Assembly (NCBI GenBank): GCA_001586965.3
Contig: LUCW03000070.1
Coordinates: 1-22,500, forward strand
DNA: 22,500 bases
From: Sphaeroforma sirkka
Lineage: Eukaryota; Opisthokonta; Ichthyosporea; Ichthyophonida
Direction of reading: 5' to 3'
Part shown: in pieces, positions 9,949-17,228 of the stretch
Numbering within the stretch: the first letter of the stretch is position 1
How the letters are laid out: each line of letters opens with the position of its first letter
Translations under genes and position numbers: made by a program
Notes under the pieces: generated by a model
The model's database searches: none
What the model was told of the DNA's origin: nothing
The model's input: the letters and a program-made list of their open reading frames with translations, nothing else

Positions 9949-10955
9949 ATGTTAAAGATACCTAAACCTACGGAAGGTGAAGCAAAAGATATGATTCCGC
10001 ACTTTACCGATATAATTATGGACTTAATTATACAAAACATAAACATTGCACTAACTGACTGGTGTATGTTTAAGTTCTCTAACGGGTACGTTAAGCTAGA
10101 CTTAACAAACGTCGACTTCTCTAAGTTAAAGTGTCCTTCACGTAACTACGCGAGTTGGAGACACAAAGACGTTGTCAAAACCCAAATTGAAGATTGGTTA
10201 AAACAGGGACTAATAGAAATCAATTTTGATGCAACCTCAGTTAACTTAACTCTCTTAGCGGTCGATCAATACAAATCTGATGGAACGTTTAGTAAAACAA
10301 GAGTAGTACTAGACCTGTGGCCAATCAACAAACTAATTCCGCAACATAGTTTTCCCTTACCAAAGATAAGCGAGATACTACGCAAAATGGAAGGTGCGAC
10401 TATCTTTTCCAAGGTAGACTCAAAAGCGGCATTCCATCAATTACAAATATATGAGCCGCATAGGAAATAATTTTCCTTTACTTGGCAAGGTAAGAAGTAC
10501 CAATTTAAAGGTGCACCTGAAGGCTTACACATGTTACCTTCTTTCTTTCAACAAGTTATGATGGAACTATTTGCGGACTTGCGGATAACGTATCAGTATA
10601 TTTAGATGATATAGTTATCTTTACAAAGACAGCACATGAACATGATAAACTCGTTAAGAAAGTCTTAAAGCGACTAAACCATGCCAAAATTAAGATTAAC
10701 GAGGACAAGTATTCTTTTGCTAAAGATACTATACACTTACTTGGTTACAAGGTATCTGCAGCAGGTATGGAAATTGATCCTGGCAAGAAACAATTTCTGT
10801 TGGATTTATCAGCACCGATTACTGGAAGAGATGTGGACTCTGTGTGTGGGTTTGTTAACTTCTTCTCAGATTCGGTACCTCATCTTTCTCATTACTTAAA
10901 AGCCTTTCAGTCACCTACGGCTGCACAAAGGACCTTTGGGAAAGCTCTGGACTAA
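9949..10955 (+). pseudogene. Reverse transcriptase domain, interrupted
   Basis: Same frame as the protease, after one stop codon. The N-terminal RT approach (KTQIEDWLKQGLIE), the fingers (TRVVLDLWPINKLIPQHSFPLPKI) and the first catalytic aspartate in SKVDSKAAFHQLQI are clear. A stop at 10468-10470 interrupts the next strand, after which FTWQGKKYQFKGAPEGLHM continues in frame. A frame change near 10585 leads to YLDDIVIF, the YxDD catalytic box, and then HLLGYKVSAAGMEIDP of the palm/thumb boundary. The RT would copy element RNA into cDNA in the particle. The catalytic residues are still present, but the frame is broken at least twice. Confidence 0.9.
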
Positions 10956-11405
10956 AGAATGTGATGATGCATTCAAGCTAGTCAAAAGTAAAGTAATGAA
11001 CGCACCCATCATGCAATACCCTGTGGATGGCATCCCATTCCAAGTAGCAACCGACGCTTCAGACCGAGCGGTAGGTGGAGTGCTATACCAAACGATAAAT
11101 GGTAAACCACGTTACATACAATTCTTTAGCAAGAGTTATAATAAGAGTCAAAGAAATTACCCCATCGTTAAACAAGAGCTCCTTGATATAGTTACTGCGC
11201 TAAGACAGTTTAAAGACTACCTTTATGGAAGTTACTTCACTGTCGCCTGTGATCAAAAGTCTTAACATACTTAAAAGACATGAACCCTGATTCACAGTTG
11301 GTGAGCCGCTGGCATGACATCATTGCTAAGTTCGCTTTTAACATTACACACATATCAGGAATACATAATCATCTTCCTGACATGCTCTCTCAACTTGTCC
11401 CTGAC
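10936..11405 (+). pseudogene. RNase H domain and connection, interrupted
   Basis: 10936-11265 encodes a Ty3-type RNase H: FQVATDASDRAVGGVLYQ carries the first catalytic Asp, KQELLDIVTALRQFKDYL the Glu, and FTVACDQKS the next Asp. A frame change at about 11262 continues to LTYLKDMNPDSQLVSRWHDI and ITHISGIHNHLPDMLSQLV, the usual end of the RNase H and tether region in gypsy elements. The enzyme removes RNA from the RNA-DNA hybrid during reverse transcription. It is joined to RT by a further frame change at about 10930-10955. Confidence 0.88.
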
Positions 11406-12089
11406 TACCAGAAAACAGTTAAAGAGTTGTTAGCAACCGATTGGATGCTTAATAAGAAATGGTTTAACCTCGCTCAATCAAGATGGGGTCCTTTACTATT
11501 GATATGTTCGCCGCAGAACATAACAAACAAGTTTCTGATTATAGATCGTTGACTCATCCTAAAGGTGATGCCTTTCAACTTGACTTATCAAAGCATAAAT
11601 GCGTGGGCTGACCCACCTTGGCAACTTATCGCACAGTTGCTAAATTATGTTAATATTACTAAGTCTACCATTACGCTGTATTGTCCCTTACGTAGCTCCG
11701 ACCCATGGATACGTGATTTAATTAATATGATACAAGACGAGCCTATCTATGTCGACCGAGAAACCGACACGTTCTTGTATCAGGGATCCTATTCTATAAA
11801 GAAGACACCTTGGAAACACATCATCGTTTGTCGCATCGGTTCTGCAGGTACCATTAAGTGGAAACCCTCAACCGAGTTCTTAGCTAAACTAGAGGAGTCT
11901 AAGGAGTTTGAACAAAAGCTCAAGACTCGTACAACACATGCACCCAACAAGAATGCAGTCGAGGTAATGCCGATTGAGACGGCATTAGATCGTAAAAACA
12001 TGGAACTAGCTAAGGCCATAGATCAAAGGCTCAAAGCTCTAAGAGAACCTCGCTGCTTAAAGAACAGCCAAGAGTTGCGAAACAACTGA
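11406..12089 (+). pseudogene. Extra pol module with DPPW motif (methyltransferase-like?)
   Basis: Between RNase H and the integrase zinc domain lie about 225 residues not found in a standard Ty3 pol. Read across frames, one stretch (about 11486-11598) gives FTIDMFAAEHNKQVSDYRSL, and the next (from 11600) gives INAWADPPWQLIAQLLNYV and then ITLYCPLRSSDPWIRDLI. The WADPPW box at about 11604-11621 resembles motif IV, (D/N)PP(W/Y/F), of N6-adenine methyltransferases. The arrangement 'DxFA...N...Y...PPW.LI..L' recalls the segment downstream of RT-RH in DIRS-type elements, annotated there as methyltransferase-like. A charged Lys/Glu-rich stretch follows (to 12089). The function is inference; a frame change lies in the middle, so the module is broken here. 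Confidence 0.55.
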
Positions 12090-12394
12090 AGAAGATACTT
12101 CAACAATCCAATGTTGTTAATTACGTATCTCAGGAGTCTACCCCTTCTGCTACTGAAGTTGCCCTATCTAACAGGACTAAGGTTCATCCAGCCAGCGTTA
12201 CACAGAATCCGACTGACTTAGAAGAGCTCGAGAGTAGAATTAAAATATTACATAATTTAACTCATCGAGCATATGAGCATACTTATAAGATGGCTATTCG
12301 TGCAGGGCTTGATCACCCGGCGCTGAAAGAAACCATACGTGAAGTATACCGACGCTGTACTGATTTAGCTAAAACCCTAAAACATAAACCCTAA
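12086..12394 (+). pseudogene. Integrase N-terminal H2C2-type zinc domain, degenerate
   Basis: The frame 12086-12394 contains RIKILHNLTHRAYEHTYKMA, then LDHPALKETIREVYRRC and AKTLKHKP before a stop. The order His, His, Trp/Leu-rich helix and Cys matches the HHCC zinc domain at the start of Ty3-type integrases, but the second Cys of the CxxC pair is not seen. Immediately after it the sequence jumps to the last part of the catalytic core. Confidence 0.5.
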
Positions 12395-12401
12395 AGACGT
12401 A

Positions 12402-13370
12402 ATGGAGGCACTTATACTCGTATCAGGCATGACCCATAGGCGTGGTGTTCTTTATAAACCTCAAACGCAGGGTGCAAATGAGATACATAATAGAGAACTA
12501 AAGAAGCCATTGCGTACCGCACTAAAAGACGTTGAGGATATGTGGCCTTATCATTTGAAATGGGTTCAGACTCAAATGAATAACTGCATGAATCCTCTAA
12601 CTGGAACACTCCCGTTTCACTATTTCTTTGGCCGCTATAGTGAATTACAAGCAACGTTTGACAAAACTGCGCCCGAGAAACACGTTACTCCGTGGCTACA
12701 GAAGATCGATCATATGCAGAGCGTTGTTTACCCCTGTTTACTCGAGCACAAAAATTGTGTCCTACTTAAAGCGTATAACGATGGAATAACACCAAGAACA
12801 TTGTTCAGAGATTATGTTAACATTATAAGTCGCAATGTCAACGTTACCGAGCTCTCTTCTAAGACAATCGGACCTTTCGTTATTTCCTACCATGATGAGA
12901 AGAGTGATACTTACGAAGTGAATAACATAGATGGTACTAGCGCAACGAATCTAGGCACTCACCATATCCCTACCTCCGAACTCTCATTCGCTCGCTCATT
13001 CAACTCTGATGTCCCAGTTATGGAGTCACAAGTCAAAGATATAATTGACAAAACATCCGAAGACGGTTACACTTACTACAAGACCCATTTCATAGATGGG
13101 ACAGTAGCTTGGCTAACCTCCGATGCATTTCGTGAATCTCGCGATTTTCTTCGTATCTTTAATAAGAAATGGAATAAGCGTTTACATAAGAACACACGAG
13201 ATAAACGAAAAGGGCTTCCTCAGGTGACTACAAACCCTGACGGATCTGAAATTCCCTATTTGCCACCTACTTCCTATGCGACTAAGCTTTCTGATCTTTT
13301 TAACGTATATAGAAATACACCTACTTCTGTAGTTTCTCACAAATCAGTGGCACCACATACAATGCACTAG
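12402..13370 (+). pseudogene. Integrase C-terminal half with GPY/F and chromodomain-like tail
   Basis: The 322-codon frame begins inside the integrase core: YKPQTQGANEIHNRELKKPL holds the third catalytic residue (Glu 27 of this frame), followed by NPLTGTLPFHYFFGR. The first two catalytic Asp and most of the core are absent, so an internal deletion of several hundred bases just upstream of 12402 is inferred. Residues 154-163 carry the GPF of the GPY/F module. Residues about 209-256 (VKDIIDKTSEDGYTYYKTHF, then GTVAWLTSDAF...FLRIFNKKW) follow the chromodomain pattern of strand, strand, Trp and C-terminal helix. A chromodomain on integrase marks chromoviruses and would direct insertion to particular chromatin. 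The ATG at 12402 is probably not a true start. Confidence 0.85.
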
Positions 13371-13789
13371 TAGACTCAGGAGCACAACGCACTTGTATAG
13401 ATCGCAGTTTAGTAACTGAATCCGTAAAAGAACAACCTGGCTACATACAATTAGCACAATCGGATGTACGAATACAACGCACAGATTCCACAGAAGTATG
13501 TGATATAAATTACGGCGGTAGAAAAATCTCAAATTGCTTTGAGGTCCTCAAACTCTCAGGCAAGAAATCACCAATTTTCTTAGTTATGGAGAATCTACCA
13601 TACTTGGGCATATATCTAGTGAGGATAACCAATCCACTCATACCAACATATGCGAAATGTGAATCACTTCTCACACCACATGAAGAAGACCCTGAAAATG
13701 AACAAGAAGGATTCAGACAAACACTCTTGGACTTGTTAGACTTGAACGGGCAGATCCCACCAGATGTACACTGCATTCTACCAGAATAA
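13313..13789 (+). CDS. Second retropepsin-like frame behind the integrase
   Basis: The frame is open from 13313, after a TAG at 13310-13312, to TAA at 13787-13789, and overlaps the integrase tail in another frame. From about 13343 it reads ISGTTYNALVDSGAQRTCID, a textbook retropepsin first half with an intact DSGA active site. Further on come FEVLKLSGKKSPIFLVM and LPYLGIYLVRI, the position of the second-half hydrophobic-Gly motif. An acidic tail follows (HEEDPENEQEGFRQTLLDLL). It differs clearly in sequence from the protease at 9600-9930, and its plus strand is A/C-rich, unlike the pol genes. It lacks an obvious start codon, so it may be a fragment of another element's gag-pol. Alternatives are an acquired extra domain or a template-switch chimera. 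No stop or frame change lies inside it. Confidence 0.7.
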   Translation, partial: KYTYFCSFSQISGTTYNALVDSGAQRTCIDRSLVTESVKEQPGYIQLAQSDVRIQRTDSTEVCDINYGGRKISNCFEVLKLSGKKSPIFLVMENLPYLGIYLVRITNPLIPTYAKCESLLTPHEEDPENEQEGFRQTLLDLLDLNGQIPPDVHCILPE

Positions 13790-13920
13790 GTAGTGGAGAT
13801 ATCAAGTCAGGAGGTCAAAACCTAGAACATTCATCACGCTAAAGTGATCTTAAATCCACAAAAATACATACCACAAACAGATGACAATGTTCAAAAATAG
13901 GTCAAAGACGGCCACATATA
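13790..13920. other. Short non-coding spacer
   Basis: Joins the second protease frame to the inverted repeat. No polypurine tract or direct LTR start is evident. Confidence 0.4.
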
Positions 13921-14238
13921 CATGTAAATTTCGATGGATATTTCTGTTTACTATGTTATATAAACTAAGATAGATACAATTTAAGTCAGTTAGAATTTAG
14001 CAGTGGTAGCTTGTGTAAGAATGATCGGGACTGCCTCTTGGTAAGAGCTTTAATATCCTCGATCACACAGGACGTACCTCTAGCTGTTCTTTATTAAATA
14101 ATTTTCACTAGAAGTACTAAGTGTTCATGACCACATTGTCTAATTTGTAAATAGACATAAGAACGTAAGTCAAGTTAATACATTGGCTAATATAAATAAA
14201 GTTCCATCTGAAGTAAAGTTAAAAAAAAAGAAAAAAAC
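13921..14238 (+). repeat. 310-bp inverted repeat, right copy (inverted LTR segment)
   Basis: Reverse complement of 7034-7347. On the plus strand it has AATAAA at 14195-14200 and an A-rich tract at 14221-14237, 20 bases downstream, so it reads like a transcript end. Neither end matches the proposed TG...CA ends of the LTR, so this is an internal LTR segment and not a complete LTR. Confidence 0.9.
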
Positions 14239-15054
14239 CCAAACCTCCCTACTGTATTTTATTTAGTGGGTCAAGACTCGAGGGTTGAGAGTTGAGACTC
14301 AAGCGCTATTTATAGTTTGATCTTTTCAGCCTAATAATAATTAGACTCCACTTTTAAAATTTCTGGTTGTATTTATATAAAATAATATTGAGTGGTGTAC
14401 TTCTAAAATATAAACTGTTTTGACATTGGTCGACTTTAACATGCTACAAAACCGTATATATATAATTTGAAACAAGAAAAACTTTAGCGCAAAGTATGCA
14501 GTTTTGCTCCATACAAAAATTAAATCCGAAATATTATTTCTATTGTTATAAAAAAAAGAAAGATAAAAAGGAAAAATGCCCCAGAAATATCTAGTATTCA
14601 CAAGCAGTTTGATTTCAAAAGGCTATGCTCAAGCGAATGGTTCTTTTTTGAATTATTAATATTTTTTCTCAAAGCAAAACTCACAAAGTAGTGGACCAAA
14701 ATTTCGATAATGCAACGTGGACCAGGTGAACGTTGCCACACATGTAGATTTCAGTACATACCGAGAGTAATTTCTCGGATATGTACTACATTACCCATCT
14801 ACTCCGACTCCTCCATAATATTAGTACCTACGTTTTTTCAACCCAATCGGCATAGTCACCTAAAAGTCAGCTGGGCTATATATGTAGATATCGACTTTTT
14901 TTTATTGTTCGACGATAAAGAATAAAATATTTTTGTAAAACGAGTATTTGTTTTGGGTTTAAAAATAAATAATATTAAATGCATTGGAATAAATGAGACT
15001 ATCTGGTCTGGTGATGAGTCTGTGACTCCGTGAGTGTATATAAAAAAATGTTTC
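14239..15054. other. AT-rich region without a gene; paired hairpins
   Basis: No credible coding frame. Two hairpins lie side by side: GCAACGT (14712-14718) with ACGTTGC (14730-14736), and AGTACATACCGAGA (14753-14766) with TCTCGGATATGTACT (14773-14787), the latter with a single bulged base and a 6-base loop. Confidence 0.5.
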
Positions 15055-15695
15055 AATTTAGAAGGCTATGAAAATTTGAAAATCTGATTTTGTAGACTTG
15101 CCTTTCACAGAGCAAATGTGTTTTGATTATTTGTTTTGAAACACATAGCCTACTTCTTGATAGAAATGAAACTCGAAGACAAATAGAAATGTATGTAGGG
15201 TCGGAGTTAGGACATCACTAAAAACAGTGTTTTTTTGTTGAGAAGGCTATACTATATAGGTATTTATTGTAATTTTTTTATAAACAATGCACTAAATTTA
15301 AAAACAAAATGCATGGCCATCTTATAGTCCGTTCAACCATTTTATATATTAATTGTTTTGGTTAAAAAAAAATCCTTTCTGCTCTCTACTCTAGTGCATA
15401 TAGAGTAGAGGGTTAGAGACCGAGGGTCAAGTATTTATGTATGTACTGTATTTATTGTTTGTTTTTTAGTTAGAAAAAGGATCATAATTTATTATGTATT
15501 TTACTTATAAATGTTTAAAATAAAAAAGTAATATATGTAAAAACAATATATTTATTTATATAAATAGTATGATAAATATATATCATATATTTTTAATAAA
15601 TGTTAAACCGTTATATATTTTTGTACATATAAAATTGTTTTTTTTGTTTAGAAAAACAATAATAATAATATACAACTATCATAGCCTTCTAAATT
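15055..15695. mobile_element. MITE-like unit with perfect 16-bp inverted ends
   Basis: AATTTAGAAGGCTATG at 15055-15070 is repeated exactly in inverted form at 15680-15695. Inside, the same GGCTAT core occurs again near 15141-15155 (inverted) and 15241-15250 (direct). The interior is very AT-rich and non-coding. It also contains a perfect hairpin CTCTACTCTA/TAGAGTAGAG (15384-15393 and 15401-15410). The size and non-coding content fit a MITE, but no convincing target-site duplication was found. Confidence 0.4.
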
Positions 15696-15814
15696 ATACA
15701 CATTTGTTTTTTTAAATAAAATCAATAATGTGTTAACACATATTCGCAAAAGAAAATGGAGAACGTATACTTTTTGCTTCTAAAAATTGAACATAGATTT
15801 GGACAATACTTTTC

Positions 15815-16079
15815 GATTTTAGTGTGACATTTCTTCTATTTCATGTGGCCAGTGGCCACACAAGTATGTCGAAATTTGCGTCTGAACAAATATTAAGATA
15901 TTTTGGTATTTTAAAAAAACAAAAAAACAACAACAACAAATTTTGTACAGCGAGAAACATTTATAACATCGCGCTCAGTACGTCCTCTTGTTCAATATCT
16001 GGACCGATGCGTTTAAGAAGTCACAAGGCAGATTGCCTGTATATACACTTTTCACTTTGAGGTTCATTCTATCTTGAGT
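15815..16079. repeat. Copy A of a diverged tandem duplication
   Basis: Shares with 16106-16358, in the same order, GTGACATTT, CATGTGGCCA, AAGTATGT, AATTTGCGTCTGA, TTGTACAGCGA, ATAACATCGCGCTCA and CACTTTGAGGT. It also holds a near-perfect palindrome TGTGGCCA-G-TGGCCACA at 15844-15860 that copy B has in collapsed form. Confidence 0.8.
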
Positions 16080-16105
16080 TGAAACTTAAAAAAAAAAGTC
16101 TTTTT

Positions 16106-16358
16106 GATTTTAGATTTGATGTGACATTTTTTATTTTTCATGTGGCCACAAGTATGTTAAAAATTTGCGTCTGACAAATACATATTTAGTGGTATTTTTT
16201 TATTACAAATATTGTACAGCGATAAGCTTTCATAACATCGCGCTCATCGCTTCTTAGATATTCAAAATTTGGACCTATTTATAAGGTTATACGTGTAGTC
16301 ACATGGCGTGCCTGTCCATTGTCCACTTTGAGGTATTTTTTTAATTCTAGTCTTGAAG
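16106..16358. repeat. Copy B of a diverged tandem duplication
   Basis: Collinear with copy A at a spacing of about 290 bases. The conserved blocks are short and separated by diverged AT-rich sequence, so the duplication is old or only the blocks are under constraint. No coding frame is shared between the copies. Confidence 0.8.
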
Positions 16359-17228
16359 ATTCCAAATTGTTGTAATTTTTAAATTATTACTACACAAATT
16401 GTTGCACACCAAGTATTACAAAACAGGTGGAAAGTGGCACAGTCTTATCTGCTGATCGAAATAATAAAACATTTCTGCAGATCTTGTGATGATCTCATGA
16501 TATCTGTACATATACATTGCTGTCTGCATCAAAGCTTTGAATTCTTCTTTGAGGTAAAAACAACGATGCAGTATTGTCCGTATAAACATGAGTTTCTAAC
16601 GAATCTTCTTAACCTGTACATGGAGGTCAGATAGTTTGTGATACAAGCAATAAAGTGCACCGGACTGACCTTTTCTGAATATTGCTGTCTTCGAAGTGTA
16701 CAGTCTTATAAGCATATAATGGAACACTAAATTCAATATTCAATGCTACTACTTGATGCTGTATCTTACAAAATAGCCGCAGGTGAGTTTTATATATCAC
16801 GCATGGGTAACTGAACCACGAGTTGAATCATATTCCATTCTTCCCACCTATGTTCACATTGTGCCAAAGGAAAAGCTTACATAGTAAGAATAGACATAAC
16901 CAAATTAGTGTAAGGAGAATAAGAATTTGGGAATACATTAGGATCAAAATTGGTAAAACTTGGTAAGGTATTTATTTAAGTTTGAGATTCTCGAAACTCG
17001 ACAATTCAGCTTAATAACTCATTATTTGTGTATGGGCTGCCGACTCTGCCGAAAAACTTCAAATAATGGAATAGCTTGCATTTTGTCTGGTATTCTATGA
17101 CTAGTTATTGTTTTGCCTCTCTCTACCTCCCCTCTTAGCAGAACTGTACTTGTCGGGTTACTCTGTAACTAAATTATATAAACAATGATACGTAAACTTA
17201 TTTAACGTATAACATAAGGGGCTAACAC
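16359..17228. other. Downstream flank of the Myc-like gene
   Basis: AT-rich and without a gene. The frame 16434-16634 has no recognisable features. This stretch should include the 3' UTR of the minus-strand gene. Confidence 0.45.
16971..16976 (-). terminator. Candidate poly(A) signal of the Myc-like gene
   Basis: TTTATT on the plus strand, AATAAA on the minus strand, about 250 bases after the stop codon. In AT-rich DNA this hexamer is common, so position is the main support. Confidence 0.35.

Larger units (their letters stand above)
6747..14238 (+). mobile_element. Degenerate Ty3/gypsy chromovirus-like retrotransposon
   Basis: The order is LTR, gag, protease, RT, RNase H, DPPW module, H2C2 zinc domain, integrase C-terminal half, GPY/F and chromodomain-like tail, then a second retropepsin-like frame. 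PR-RT-RH-IN is the Ty3/gypsy order, and the chromodomain-like tail points to the chromovirus branch. Every domain is in the plus orientation. There is no direct 3' LTR; the right end (13921-14238) is instead an inverted copy of part of the 5' LTR. Many frame changes and stops, loss of the first integrase catalytic residues and a DPGA protease site make this an inactive copy. Residual RT and RNase H motifs are still easy to read, so decay seems moderate. Confidence 0.85.
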
